NCBI GenBank assembly: GCA_015066955.1
Contig: SVNJ01000006.1
Location: 1-33,541 of the forward strand
From: Ruminococcus sp.
GTDB lineage: Bacteria > Bacillota > Clostridia > Oscillospirales > Ruminococcaceae
DNA length: 33,541 nucleotides
Direction: 5' to 3'
Shown piece by piece: positions 1 to 8,217 of this stretch. Within the stretch, counting starts at the first letter, position 1. Every line of letters starts with the position of its first letter. The notes under the pieces are model-generated. The model was not told where the DNA came from. It saw only the letters and a program-made list of their open reading frames with translations, and ran no database searches. A program made the position numbers and the translations under genes.

Positions 1-1467
1 GGTGGACTTTTCAAGCTCATCGGCAAATTCACAAAGCTCCTGAGCAACGATTGTATTTATAATTGTATTGGTGCAGGAAATCGAATCAGCCGAACCGAGC
101 ATTCTGAACTCAAACTTGTTTCCTGTAAAAGCAAAGGGTGAGGTTCTGTTTCTGTCTGTGGTATCCTTCGGGAAGGTAGGAAGTGCGTCAACTCCGATTT
201 CGAATTCCTTATCGGCAAGACGCTTAACCTTTGTGCCGTTTTCGAGAGCCTCGATTACCGCTTCAAGCTCAGTGCCGATGAACATGGACACAACAGCGGG
301 AGGTGCTTCGTTCGCACCGAGACGGTGGTCATTTCCAGCAGAGGCTGCAGAAAGTCTGAGAAGTGGTGCATACTCATGAACACCCTTTATGATAGCACAG
401 AGGAATGTAAGAAACTGCAGGTTATTCTGCGGTGTATCGCCCGGATCAAGGAGATTCTGACCGTCATTCGAGGAAAGCGACCAGTTATTGTGCTTACCGC
501 TTCCGTTTACACCCTCAAACGGCTTTTCGTGAAGAAGACACACAAGACCGTGCTTGAGTGCGGTTTTCTTCATAATTTCCATTGTAAGCTGATTGTGGTC
601 AGCGGCAATATTTGTAGTGGTATATACAGGTGCAAGCTCATGCTGTGCGGGAGCAACCTCGTTATGCTTGGTCTTAGCATAGATTCCGAGCTTCCAGAGT
701 TCCTCGTCAAGGTCTCTCATGTAGTCGCTTACACGCTGCTTGATATTTCCGTAGTAATGGTCCTCAAGCTCCTGTCCCTTAGGCGGCTTTGCACCGAAAA
801 GCGTTCTTCCTGTAATAACAAGGTCCTCACGCTCATCGTAATATTTCTTGTCGATAAGGAAATATTCCTGCTCAGGACCTACGGTTGTAGTAACTCTTGT
901 TGCAGAGGTGTTTCCGAAAAGGCGGAGTATTCTCAGCGCCTGTTCACTTACAACCTCCATTGAACGGAGAAGCGGAGTTTTCTTATCGAGGATTTCGCCG
1001 GTATAAGAGCAGAAAGCAGTGGGTATGTAAAGTGAATTATCCTTTATGAATGCACAGGAAGTAGGGTCCCATGCGGTATAGCCTCTTGCCTCAAAGGTTG
1101 CACGGAGTCCGCCTGAGGGGAATGAGGAAGCGTCAGGCTCGCCCTTAAGAAGCTCCTTGCCCGAAAATTCGAGGATAACCTCGCCCTTTCCGTAGGGAGT
1201 AATGAATGCGTCGTGCTTTTCGGCAGTAACGCCTGTCATAGGCTGAAACCAGTGTGTATAGTGAGTAGCACCCTTTTCAACAGCCCAGTCCTTCATTGCA
1301 TTTGCAACAACATCCGCAACTTCCTTTTCAAGTGCAAGTCCGAGCTGTCGTGTTCTCTGAACAGATTTGTACACATTCTTGGGAAGTCTCTCCCTCATAA
1401 CCCTGTCACTGAAAACATTACATCCGAAATATTCGGACACACAGCCATTTGTATTAGGCTCTGACAT
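1..1467 (-). CDS. glnN: Glutamine synthetase type III, C-terminal part missing at window edge
   Basis: Makes glutamine from glutamate, ammonia and ATP in the cytoplasm. Reading the complement from ATG 1467-1465 gives an open frame of 489 codons that runs off the left edge. GSIII enzymes are about 700 residues, so roughly 200 C-terminal residues lie outside. Visible type III signatures are the N-terminal YFGCNVF, the THWFQPMTG block near residue 70, [10 protein letters not shown], the ATP-site block [10 protein letters not shown] at 321-330, and the later [14 protein letters not shown] block. The start is fixed by AGGAGG eight bases upstream. It has its own promoter and a leader of about 170 nt, described separately. 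No neighbouring GlnR or PII gene is visible. GSIII is typical of Bacteroidetes and Ruminococcus, and the identification is secure. Confidence 0.97.
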   Translation of the reverse strand, partial: MSEPNTNGCVSEYFGCNVFSDRVMRERLPKNVYKSVQRTRQLGLALEKEVADVVANAMKDWAVEKGATHYTHWFQPMTGVTAEKHDAFITPYGKGEVILEFSGKELLKGEPDASSFPSGGLRATFEARGYTAWDPTSCAFIKDNSLYIPTAFCSYTGEILDKKTPLLRSMEVVSEQALRILRLFGNTSATRVTTTVGPEQEYFLIDKKYYDEREDLVITGRTLFGAKPPKGQELEDHYYGNIKQRVSDYMRDLDEELWKLGIYAKTKHNEVAPAQHELAPVYTTTNIAADHNQLTMEIMKKTALKHGLVCLLHEKPFEGVNGSGKHNNWSLSSNDGQNLLDPGDTPQNNLQFLTFLCAIIKGVHEYAPLLRLSAASAGNDHRLGANEAPPAVVSMFIGTELEAVIEALENGTKVKRLADKEFEIGVDALPTFPKDTTDRNRTSPFAFTGNKFEFRMLGSADSISCTNTIINTIVAQELCEFADELEKST

Positions 1468-1576
1468 AGTAAATCCTCCTTAATATAATGCTCCCCAAGC
1501 TTCAGAAATTTTTCAAGAATCAACTCAGGCAGCAATAAAAAAGGCATTCCCGTTGCAAAAACCATTTTCACAACCG

Positions 1577-1618
1577 AAACGCCATTGTTTCCTTTTCCGC
1601 AATGAACCGCCATTGTTT
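1577..1618 (-). repeat. Tandem 14-nt motif with stem-loops in the glutamine synthetase leader
   Basis: Two copies of a 14-nt word (mRNA sense AAACAATGGCGnTT) at 1605-1618 and 1577-1590 differ at one base and start 28 nt apart. Each is followed by a complementary stretch: CAATG...CATTG for the first and ACAA...TTGT for the second. The leader could therefore form two consecutive small hairpins. They sit inside the predicted transcript, between the promoter and the start codon. A regulatory role (RNA-binding protein, riboswitch or operator) is inference; I recognise no named family. The rest of the 1468-1774 gap holds only the promoter and short A/T-rich sequence. Confidence 0.45.
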
Positions 1619-1641
1619 ATCGGTATTACATTGATATTCTA

Positions 1642-1670
1642 ATTTTACACCCGCTTATTCCTTTTGTCAA
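1642..1670 (-). promoter_or_regulatory. Promoter of glutamine synthetase
   Basis: Minus-strand TTGACA (1670-1665), a 17-nt spacer and TAAAAT (1647-1642), a near-consensus sigma-A type promoter. The predicted start near 1635 leaves about 168 nt of untranslated leader. Confidence 0.75.
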
Positions 1671-1774
1671 GCAAATTTTCCGATTTTATCACTTTATACA
1701 GTATTTATACGGCTATTTAGCTGAATTTGGAAATTTAGGCAATTAAAGAACGAATGCATGAATATAGGCACTTC

Positions 1775-2332
1775 CTATTCTCCAAGCTTCTTCAAGGTAT
1801 CCTTTCGAACTTCCTCTCGTAATTCTTTAAGATAATCAGAAAATGCAACCTTATCGTCTGCATAAGTTTTGTTAAGCTCAAATTCCTTAGGAATCCATGT
1901 TGACAAATCTGAAATATTATGCTGAATCAACGCTTCCAGAGAATCGATAGCCTTGTATATTTTCGCTTCAATTGTTTCTCGTTTTGACATTTCATCAAAT
2001 AACGCTGCCATTTCAGCTTTGTAATTTTCAGGCAGAGTATTCACCCATGCATTCAACAGCATTTCTTCATTTTTCTCATTTGCTTCGGTTTTGTCAAATG
2101 TAGGGATGTCACCTGTAAAGGCTTCGCCCAAATCATGAATAATACACATTTTAATTACCTTATCCATGTCTGCTTCGGGAAATTCATCTTTTATAAAGAA
2201 TGCCATCAAAGTCATCATCCAACTATGCTCAGCCACACTTTCATGCCTGCCATTTTTGGTATAACAATGTCGGGTTGCGTCTTTAAGCCTTTCAGCTACA
2301 TTTAAAGCATCTAATATTTTTCTTGCTTCCAT
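1775..2332 (-). CDS. HD-domain phosphohydrolase, YfbR/HDDC2-like 5'-deoxynucleotidase
   Basis: A 185-residue cytoplasmic protein of the HD superfamily, which uses a metal site to dephosphorylate nucleotides. The metal ligands are recognisable: the His of ESVAEHSWMM (about residue 36), the HD pair in IIHDLGEAFTGD (about 66-67), and a late Asp in AIDSLEALIQ. This spacing matches YfbR and eukaryotic HDDC2 5'-deoxynucleotidases, whose known role is dNMP turnover. Length agrees with the family. The ATG at 2332 has GGAG eight bases upstream. The gene lies downstream of metG on the same strand, separated by a terminator, so it is probably transcribed separately; only a weak TACAAT -10 is visible. 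Substrate is inferred from the family. Confidence 0.85.
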   Translation of the reverse strand: MEARKILDALNVAERLKDATRHCYTKNGRHESVAEHSWMMTLMAFFIKDEFPEADMDKVIKMCIIHDLGEAFTGDIPTFDKTEANEKNEEMLLNAWVNTLPENYKAEMAALFDEMSKRETIEAKIYKAIDSLEALIQHNISDLSTWIPKEFELNKTYADDKVAFSDYLKELREEVRKDTLKKLGE

Positions 2333-2381
2333 ATCTAATACTCCTGAAATTCTTACTTTACTATTGTAATAGCTTTCAGCT

Positions 2382-2411
2382 AAAAAATGTATGGGCGACC
2401 TATGGCCGCCC
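2382..2411 (-). terminator. Intrinsic terminator of metG
   Basis: In minus-strand sense the G+C-rich arms GGGCGGCC and GGTCGCCC surround a 3-nt loop (2411-2393). They are followed by ATACATTTTTT (T run at 2387-2382). Confidence 0.75.
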
Positions 2412-2428
2412 GCTTACATAAATAAATC

Positions 2429-4453
2429 TTACTCCTGCGTCTCCCCTGCCGCAAACTGACTTTCATGACGTGTAAAGAAGTCTGTACGTGGCGGAAGGAA
2501 CTTAAGCTTGTGGTTTTCGCCTGTGAAGAATGAGAGGGGTTCAAGAATAGTCTCCCATGACCATATTCTCTCGTCAACCTGTAAATATTCACGAAGCTTT
2601 TCTGTACCGATTGGTGCCATAGGGTGAAGGAGTACACCTGCAATACGAATCATGTAGAACAGGTTTGCAAGAGCCTGTGCAAGAGCTTCCTTGTCGGTAT
2701 TATCGCCGTTTACAGCCTTTGCCATGTACTTGCTTCCGTTTCTGATATAGCTGTCAAGAACGTAGGTACACTGGTGGAATGCAAATTTTGACATATGACG
2801 CTCATATTCAAGCACTGCCTTCTTAGCCTCTGCAAGGAATTTCTCTTCGGGAGCAACAGACGGCATTACACCGTCGAATTCCTTCTGAGTTGTATAGAAT
2901 GCGGTACGAATCATACGGTTGTATACATTTGAAAGAAGGAGACCGTCCTTTACAACAGGATCTGCATCTTCAGGCTTTGCGTCAGGATTATAAGGCTTCG
3001 GCATAAAGCTTACGGAACGCTGTCCGAGACCGAGACCAAGCCAGTGCATACGAAGCTGTTCGGGAGTATAGTAATTAAGGAGGTCATCAGCCATAGGAGG
3101 CTTTACAGCTCCTGAGCTTGAAGCCTTCTTGTCAAGGAAAAGAATGTGGTGATTAGCCACGATAATCGGCATCTGAAGCTCACCCTCTCCGGGATTTGCA
3201 GTCTTTTCTGCCGCCGCCTGCTGTGCTATCCACATTGCAGGTTCTGCGATACCGTAGAAGTAGATGTTATCCTGACCAATGAACTGATATACCTGTGAAT
3301 CCTTACTGCACCAATAGTCCTTCCACTCACTGCGGTCATGGCCTTCCTGTTCAAGGTAGGTCTGTGTGAATGAAATAGGTGCCCACAGAGATTCAGGCCA
3401 TACCCATACTGTAAGCTTTTCGCCGTCCTCCTCAAACTGAGGTGCGGGAACTCCCCACTCGATATTTCCTGTAAGACGGAATGGCACGAGAGTTTTTCCT
3501 GTTCTGTAGCGGATTCCGTTTTCGGTAAGAATACGGCATGCCTCGTCGCAGTCTGAAAGCTTTGTAAATTCTATTGTAAATGAAGGCTTTTTCTTTTCCT
3601 CAAGATAGTTGTGCTCGGGCATAGAGTCCTTAAGAGCAAAATATTTTTCCTCATACTCACGCTTTACATAAATTACGGGCGGCTTGAGGAACTCCGAAAT
3701 AGTCTTCCATACAACAGGACGAACTGCCTTGTTTTTCTGCATTTCAGCAACCCAATCCTGAAGAAGCTTTTCATAGTCACGAAGCTTGAAATACCAGTTT
3801 ACAACAGGCTTCATTACGGGAGTTTCACCTGTAAGAGTACTTACAGGGTTAAGAAGATTTTCGGGCATATACTGATGTCCTAAATCGCACTCGTCTGCGT
3901 AGCCCTTTTCAGAGGTACAACCCTCGACAGGACATTTTCCCACAACCTGACGGCCATTGAGGAATACGCCTGCCTTTTCATCAAAGAACTGCATGGTTGA
4001 AATCTTGTCAAGCTGTCCCTTATCGTGGAGGGACTGTAAAAATTCGAGTGTATACTCAGCGTGTATCTCCTTTGAACGTCCGAGACCTGATGCCGCAAAG
4101 AGATTCGGTGAAATAGCGTAGTCCTTAAGGGTAGCCTTCTGCTTTTCGTGGTTTCTGCTTACGAATTCTTCAAGTGTACCCTCAAATTCGCCGTCGGCAA
4201 CCTTCTTTCGCCAGCCCTCTGCAATGGGAGAGCCGTAGCAGTCTGTACCGCTTACGAAAATTACGTTTTCCTCGCCGATTCTGTCACGGAGAAAACGTGC
4301 GTAGGTGTCGGCAAATACAAGCATACCGCCTACGTGACCGAAATGAAGCTCCTTATTGCCGTAGGGCATACCGCCTGTTACTACGGCACGCTTCGGGAAT
4401 TGCGGACGTGGGATTTCAAATGTCTTCTGTTTGTCTGTATTTTTATTACTCAT
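2429..4453 (-). CDS. metG: Methionyl-tRNA synthetase (class I)
   Basis: Charges tRNA-Met with methionine. The protein has 674 residues from ATG 4453. A longer frame begins 48 bases upstream, but ATG 4453 is preceded by AAAGG at a 10-nt spacing and suits the family. The HIGH motif appears as HFGH (37-40), followed by SGTDCYGSPIAEG. A zinc-knuckle insertion carries C174, C179 and C189 (CPVEGC...CDLGH). FIGQDN (391-396) matches the usual FIGKDN. The KMSKS loop reads KASSS (443-447), so the usual second lysine is Ser. No C-terminal tRNA-binding EMAP domain is seen. A separate MetRS elsewhere in the genome cannot be excluded, but overall conservation argues for a functional enzyme. Confidence 0.88.
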   Translation of the reverse strand: MSNKNTDKQKTFEIPRPQFPKRAVVTGGMPYGNKELHFGHVGGMLVFADTYARFLRDRIGEENVIFVSGTDCYGSPIAEGWRKKVADGEFEGTLEEFVSRNHEKQKATLKDYAISPNLFAASGLGRSKEIHAEYTLEFLQSLHDKGQLDKISTMQFFDEKAGVFLNGRQVVGKCPVEGCTSEKGYADECDLGHQYMPENLLNPVSTLTGETPVMKPVVNWYFKLRDYEKLLQDWVAEMQKNKAVRPVVWKTISEFLKPPVIYVKREYEEKYFALKDSMPEHNYLEEKKKPSFTIEFTKLSDCDEACRILTENGIRYRTGKTLVPFRLTGNIEWGVPAPQFEEDGEKLTVWVWPESLWAPISFTQTYLEQEGHDRSEWKDYWCSKDSQVYQFIGQDNIYFYGIAEPAMWIAQQAAAEKTANPGEGELQMPIIVANHHILFLDKKASSSGAVKPPMADDLLNYYTPEQLRMHWLGLGLGQRSVSFMPKPYNPDAKPEDADPVVKDGLLLSNVYNRMIRTAFYTTQKEFDGVMPSVAPEEKFLAEAKKAVLEYERHMSKFAFHQCTYVLDSYIRNGSKYMAKAVNGDNTDKEALAQALANLFYMIRIAGVLLHPMAPIGTEKLREYLQVDERIWSWETILEPLSFFTGENHKLKFLPPRTDFFTRHESQFAAGETQE

Positions 4454-4489
4454 AGTTTCAAGACCTTTCAAAACACAATAATTAATGTT

Positions 4490-4518
4490 ATTATACCACA
4501 TTCTCCCTGTAATTGCAA
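4490..4518 (-). promoter_or_regulatory. Promoter of metG
   Basis: TTGCAA (4518-4513), a 17-nt spacer ending TGG, and TATAAT (4495-4490) on the minus strand. It has an extended -10 (TGn). The short leader shows no T-box structure. Confidence 0.7.
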
Positions 4519-4542
4519 GTATTGGTGTAATATTTATGCTGT

Positions 4543-4568
4543 AAAAAATCCCCCGAAAAAATCGGGGG
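4543..4568 (-). terminator. Intrinsic terminator of the LRR-dockerin gene
   Basis: A perfect 7-bp stem, CCCCCGA (4550-4556) with TCGGGGG (4562-4568), and a 5-nt loop. A six-A run at 4543-4548 reads as U6 on the minus strand, just after the stop codon. Confidence 0.88.
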
Positions 4569-4579
4569 AAAATTACACA

Positions 4580-5617
4580 TTATCCGAGAAATTCTTCAAG
4601 TGTTCCTGTACCGCCTGTTGCGGTGTATGCATAATATGCGAGGATTGAAGATGCATCAGAGGAGTCTACTGCGCCGTCATTGTTAACGTCGGCGGCTTTC
4701 ATTTGCTCGTCTGTAAAGGGTGAATCTCCGCCTGTTGCTATTAAAGCGTATGCTGTAAGGACGTTTGATGCATCTGAGGAGTTTATTACGCCGTCACCGT
4801 CGATGTCGCCAAGAATGGTTTCGACATATTCACCGAGACTTTCAAATTTATAGCCGTATTTTTCTGCATAGGCTTGTGCAGTGGAGTTATCATAGCCGTA
4901 GATTGTGCCGGTGAACCTCCCGTATGCATCGCTTATTGTATTTGAGGAATCAGCTATCATACAGTTGGGGTTTTTGATTGTAATAGAAGTCAGAGCAGAA
5001 CAACCCCAAAATGCAGAATCACCAATACTTATAACACTGTCAGGTATTGTAATTGAAGTCAGAGCCTCACAATAATAAAATGCAGCTTTACCAATACCTG
5101 TAACACTATCAGGAATTGTAATTGAAGTCAAAGCATAACAAGCATAAAATGCATAATCACCAATACTTGTAACGCTGTCAGGGATTGTAATTGAAGTCAG
5201 AGAAGTACAAGAAAAAAATGCAGAAGCACCAATACTTGTAACACTGTCAGGTATTGTTATTGTAGCCATGGCACCACAGTCAGTAAATGCCATATCACCA
5301 ATACTTGCAACACTGTCAGGAATTGTTATTGTAGTCATGACATCACAATCAGAAAATGCCCAATCACCAATACTTGTAACAGACACCCCGTCAATCCCAC
5401 TTGGGATTTCAACCTCGGTAGCAGATGTATCACAATCAGAAATCTCAATATAATCCCCATAATTACGATAGGTCAGAACACCGTAAGTCCCCTTAGTGTA
5501 CTCCGCCTCTTCCTCTGCAAAAACCGCAGAATCATTAACAACAGCACTATTAAAAGGCACTGCACCGCACATAAGAGTAAGCGAAAGTACAGCCGCCGCA
5601 ATTTTACTAAGTTTCAT
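4580..5617 (-). CDS. Secreted BspA-type leucine-rich-repeat protein with C-terminal dockerin
   Basis: A 345-residue exported protein that would attach to a cellulosome through its dockerin. Start ATG 5617 has AGGAG six bases upstream; the frame opens 24 bases earlier without a better site. Residues 1-35 look like a Sec signal peptide (KLSK, hydrophobic core, then AVFAEEE). Residues 72-215 hold about six 23-residue LRR_5 (TpLRR/BspA) repeats of the form SIGxxAFxxCxxLTSITIPDSVT. Residues 269-335 form a type I dockerin with two Ca-binding loops, DIDGDGVINSSD and DVNNDGAVDSSD. No catalytic module is visible. Its role is unknown; such LRR modules usually mediate protein or surface binding, so adhesion within the cellulosome is inferred. 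Confidence 0.9.
   Translation of the reverse strand: MKLSKIAAAVLSLTLMCGAVPFNSAVVNDSAVFAEEEAEYTKGTYGVLTYRNYGDYIEISDCDTSATEVEIPSGIDGVSVTSIGDWAFSDCDVMTTITIPDSVASIGDMAFTDCGAMATITIPDSVTSIGASAFFSCTSLTSITIPDSVTSIGDYAFYACYALTSITIPDSVTGIGKAAFYYCEALTSITIPDSVISIGDSAFWGCSALTSITIKNPNCMIADSSNTISDAYGRFTGTIYGYDNSTAQAYAEKYGYKFESLGEYVETILGDIDGDGVINSSDASNVLTAYALIATGGDSPFTDEQMKAADVNNDGAVDSSDASSILAYYAYTATGGTGTLEEFLG
4973..5389 (-). repeat. 69-bp tandem repeat array encoding the LRRs
   Basis: About six consecutive 69-bp units, each encoding one 23-residue LRR. They share nearly identical blocks such as the complement of ATTGTAATTGAAGTCA and of CCAATACTTGTAACACTGTC. The variable parts fall at the solvent-exposed AFxxCxxL positions. 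High DNA identity between neighbours makes copy-number change by recombination or slippage plausible. Confidence 0.8.
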
Positions 5618-5659
5618 AATAAACTCCTTTCGGAAAATCATTTACAATAATGCAGTATA

Positions 5660-5688
5660 ATTATACCAGGATTTCAGTCGGAATTCAA
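5660..5688 (-). promoter_or_regulatory. Promoter of the LRR-dockerin gene
   Basis: TTGAAT (5688-5683), a 17-nt spacer ending TGG, and TATAAT (5665-5660) on the minus strand, about 43 bases before the start codon. Confidence 0.72.
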
Positions 5689-5800
5689 TATTTCCGCACT
5701 TTTTCTGTAAACCCTACAATTGATATGCCGATTTTTTCACATTTTACACAAATATGCAAATATTATCCCCTCCCCGAAAAGCAATTCCCCCACATTTTTA

Positions 5801-5829
5801 TTGACTAATCCACCGATGTGTGATATTAT
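5801..5829 (+). promoter_or_regulatory. Promoter of the asparagine synthetase-like gene
   Basis: TTGACT (5801-5806), a 17-nt spacer ending TGA, and TATTAT (5824-5829), with about 48 nt of leader before the ATG. Confidence 0.7.
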
Positions 5830-5883
5830 TTTATAGGAATATTTTTCATGTTTTTGCATAATAATTCTTGATGAGGTGAGTAT

Positions 5884-7422
5884 ATGATAGAAATAAAAGA
5901 ATTTACAGGCCATATCAGAAACTGGCAGGCACTCTGCGAAGAGCTTGAAATTGACACTGCTCTTTCAAGAACAGAGCGTGAGCACAAAATTCTGAAAAAG
6001 GCATACACAAAATGGGGAAACAATATGGCAGACCACCTGCACGGAATGTTCGCGTTCGCACTGTGGGACGAAGCCGAAAAAAAGCTTTTCTGTCTGCGTG
6101 ACCAGTTCGGTACAAAGCCGTTCTTCTACTATGTAACAGCAGACGGAAACCTTCTTTACAGTACATCTATACGCAGAATCCTTGAACAGCCAGGATTTGT
6201 GAAGGAGCTTAATGTTGATATGCTCCAGATTTACATGACCCTTACCTACCCCGCAGGCGAGGACACCTTCTTCAAGGGTATCAGAAAGCTTCTGCCTGGC
6301 CGTTACCTTATATGGCAGGACGGAAAGCTTACTATTGAGCGTTACTGGAGACCGCAGTTCAATCCCGATAATGAGAAGTCCCTTGAAGACTGGGCGGACG
6401 AAATCCACGAAACCGTAAAGCAGATGATGTCAGAGGTCAAAACCGATGACGAAACCGCAGAGTCCTTCCTTTCGGGCGGTGTGGATTCCTCTTACGTACT
6501 TGCAATGTCCGATGCTGAAATGTCCGATTCATGCGGCTATGACGATGAACGCTTTGACGAATCGGGACTTGCAAAGCAGACGGCAGACCTTCTCGGACGT
6601 AAAAATTCACGCTGTCTCATTACTCCGCAGGACTATTTCGGCATAGTTCCATACGTTATGTATAATATGGAACAGCCTCTCGGTGACGCTTCCGCAATCG
6701 CATTCGCTATCGCCTGCCGTGAAACCGCAAAGCACACAAAGCTCTGCTATTCGGGAGAGGGTGCTGACGAATTTTTCGGTGGTTATAACATGTACCGCAA
6801 TGCCGAACGCTACGGCGAAAATCTTAAAACCTTCTATGTGGGCAACACAAACATCATGAAGGAAGACGAAAAGCAGAGAATCCTTAAAAGCTACAACCCC
6901 GACGTGCTTCCGATTAATCTTGTAAAGAGCATTTATGAGGAAAACGAAGGACTTGACCCACTTTCAAAGATGTCCGATGTGGATATACAGATATGGCTTG
7001 AGGGCGACATTTACCTTAATGTTGACAGAATGAGCACTGCCGCAGGTCTTGAAATACGTATGCCCCTTACAGACAGAAGAATCTTCGACATTGCTTCGAG
7101 ACTTCCCTCAAAGTACAAGGTAAACGAAGAACAGAATAAGGTTGCATTCCGAACAGCTGCCGCAAAGGTTCTCCCTGAGGAAATAGCCTTCCGCAAAAAG
7201 CTCGGATTTATCGTGCCTATCCGTATATGGCTTGCAGATGAAAACTACAACGGCGATGTTCGCAGACTTCTCAACAGTGACCTTGCCGCACAGTTCTTCA
7301 ACCGTGACGAAATTCTCGCTATATTTGATGAATACATCGGCGGAAACTCTGATAACTGGCGTAAAATATGGACTATTTATACCTTCCTTGTGTGGTACGA
7401 GGAATATTTCGTAAAGCGATAA
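5884..7422 (+). CDS. Asparagine synthetase-like protein lacking the catalytic N-terminal cysteine
   Basis: A 512-residue AsnB-family protein. The synthetase domain is intact: PP-loop SGGVDSS (197-203), SGEGADEFFGGY (290-301), and the aspartate-activating region including RMPLTDRR. The glutaminase domain is shortened. The first alignable block is TGHIRNWQAL (8-17), matching NGEIYNYREL around residue 75 of AsnB. The MCGI start with the nucleophilic Cys, and about 70 residues in all, are absent. The start is real: an in-frame TGA lies at 5872-5874 and GAGGTGAG sits just before ATG. The protein may use free ammonia, pair with a separate glutaminase, or modify another carboxylate such as a peptide. 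It is a single-gene unit with its own promoter and terminator. Family is certain; reaction is not. Confidence 0.88.
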   Translation: MIEIKEFTGHIRNWQALCEELEIDTALSRTEREHKILKKAYTKWGNNMADHLHGMFAFALWDEAEKKLFCLRDQFGTKPFFYYVTADGNLLYSTSIRRILEQPGFVKELNVDMLQIYMTLTYPAGEDTFFKGIRKLLPGRYLIWQDGKLTIERYWRPQFNPDNEKSLEDWADEIHETVKQMMSEVKTDDETAESFLSGGVDSSYVLAMSDAEMSDSCGYDDERFDESGLAKQTADLLGRKNSRCLITPQDYFGIVPYVMYNMEQPLGDASAIAFAIACRETAKHTKLCYSGEGADEFFGGYNMYRNAERYGENLKTFYVGNTNIMKEDEKQRILKSYNPDVLPINLVKSIYEENEGLDPLSKMSDVDIQIWLEGDIYLNVDRMSTAAGLEIRMPLTDRRIFDIASRLPSKYKVNEEQNKVAFRTAAAKVLPEEIAFRKKLGFIVPIRIWLADENYNGDVRRLLNSDLAAQFFNRDEILAIFDEYIGGNSDNWRKIWTIYTFLVWYEEYFVKR

Positions 7423-7430
7423 GCAAAAAA

Positions 7431-7459
7431 TCCTACCGAAAGATTTTCTTTCGGTAGGA
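7431..7459. terminator. Bidirectional terminator between convergent genes
   Basis: A perfect 13-bp stem, 7431-7443 with 7447-7459 (arms begin TCCTACCG and end CGGTAGGA), and a TTT loop. T-rich sequence follows on the plus strand and an A6 run (7425-7430) precedes it. It serves the asparagine synthetase-like gene and the converging acetyltransferase. Confidence 0.9.
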
Positions 7460-7473
7460 TTTAATTTTATCCG

Positions 7474-8130
7474 TCAGTCGTTGATTGATGAATGGCTATG
7501 TATGTAGAATTCCTCCTGGCTTGGCTGCCACTTCTTCTCCTTAGGCGGGAAAAGCTTGTCGAATTCCGCTACAGCTTCGGTATCACCGCAGGGTGCATCG
7601 GCATCACTGGGATGATAAAACCATTTTCTGCCGTCAAAAACGCCCTCTTTCAGCTCCTTTACAAGAAGTGCCGCAGGGAAAAAATCTCCCTCAAAGCAGA
7701 TGTTGTACCTTTTGCAGCTTTTGTAGCCTCGTGCAACATAATTATCGGGATTGCCAAAATTTATAACGGTATCATATCCCATTTCAACTGCCTTTTCAAA
7801 TGTATGTTCAAGCAGTACCTTGCTTAATCCCTTTCGCTGATAATCAGGGTGAATACAAAGCGGTCCCATAGTAAGAACCGGTTTTTCTGTACCGTTTTCG
7901 TCTACAAGCTTACCCTTTGTATACATGATATTGCCGATGATTTTTCCGTCAGCTTCAAGGACATAGCCAAGCTCACGTACAAAGGATTCATGGCTTCTCA
8001 TTACATGGATGAAGTAATGCTCGTCACAACCGGGAAAGCTCAGATTCCAGAATGCTTCACGGGCAAGGTTTTCTGTTTCACGATAGTCTTTTTCTGTTTC
8101 TAAACGGATAATATAGTCATTTTTATTCAT
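7474..8130 (-). CDS. GNAT-family N-acetyltransferase
   Basis: A 218-residue cytoplasmic acetyltransferase using acetyl-CoA. The acceptor is unknown. Motif A is clear: MGPLCIHPDYQRKGLSKVLL, with the pyrophosphate-binding Q-R-K-G-L. It is followed by the family-typical GYDTVINFGNPDNYVARGY near residues 135-155. The start ATG 8130 has a perfect AGGAGG with an 8-nt spacer. An in-frame ATG at 8175 would add 15 residues but lies inside a predicted RNA stem and has no usable Shine-Dalgarno. The C-terminus (EEKKWQPSQEEFYIH) is charged. It lies last behind the amino-acid ABC operon, with a structured leader between, suggesting separate or attenuated expression. Confidence 0.88.
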   Translation of the reverse strand: MNKNDYIIRLETEKDYRETENLAREAFWNLSFPGCDEHYFIHVMRSHESFVRELGYVLEADGKIIGNIMYTKGKLVDENGTEKPVLTMGPLCIHPDYQRKGLSKVLLEHTFEKAVEMGYDTVINFGNPDNYVARGYKSCKRYNICFEGDFFPAALLVKELKEGVFDGRKWFYHPSDADAPCGDTEAVAEFDKLFPPKEKKWQPSQEEFYIHSHSSIND

Positions 8131-8164
8131 TATTTTTTCCTCCTGAAAATTGTTGACCGACAAT

Positions 8165-8217
8165 ACGGGAGGCATGGTAAGATAGTATTCGCAAACCTCC
8201 CGTTTACGCTGCTATCT
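8165..8217 (-). promoter_or_regulatory. Structured leader with possible pseudoknot upstream of the acetyltransferase
   Basis: In mRNA (minus) sense, outer stem AGATAG (8217-8212) pairs with CTATCT (8185-8180). It encloses a 7-bp stem, CGTAAAC (8208-8202) with GTTTGCG (8196-8190, one G-U). The apical loop GGGAG plus the next G is complementary to CCTCCC (8172-8167) just downstream, giving an 8-bp ACGGGAGG/CCTCCCGT pairing that crosses the outer stem. This is a pseudoknot, or an alternative fold to the inner hairpin. A weak ATTGT...ACAAT hairpin plus TTTT follows before the Shine-Dalgarno. The loop resembles a Shine-Dalgarno and its partner an anti-Shine-Dalgarno. Base pairing is seen; a riboswitch or attenuator role is inferred, and I recognise no named class. 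Confidence 0.5.

Noticed and set aside
325-963. Plus-strand open frame of 212 codons
   Set aside because: Shadow of the glutamine synthetase gene on the other strand, which has strong family matches.
2380-2643. Minus-strand frame overlapping the end of metG
   Set aside because: Runs through the metG terminator in a different frame and has no ribosome site.
4454-4512. Possible T-box leader before metG
   Set aside because: The leader is under 40 nt after the promoter and shows no T-box sequence or terminator.
4148-4648. Plus-strand open frame across the metG start and the LRR terminator
   Set aside because: Antisense to metG, spans a clear terminator and promoter, and has Cys-rich composition with no family resemblance.
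4973-5389. Regular repeats that might suggest a CRISPR array
   Set aside because: The 69-bp units are in frame, encode LRRs and have no unique spacers.
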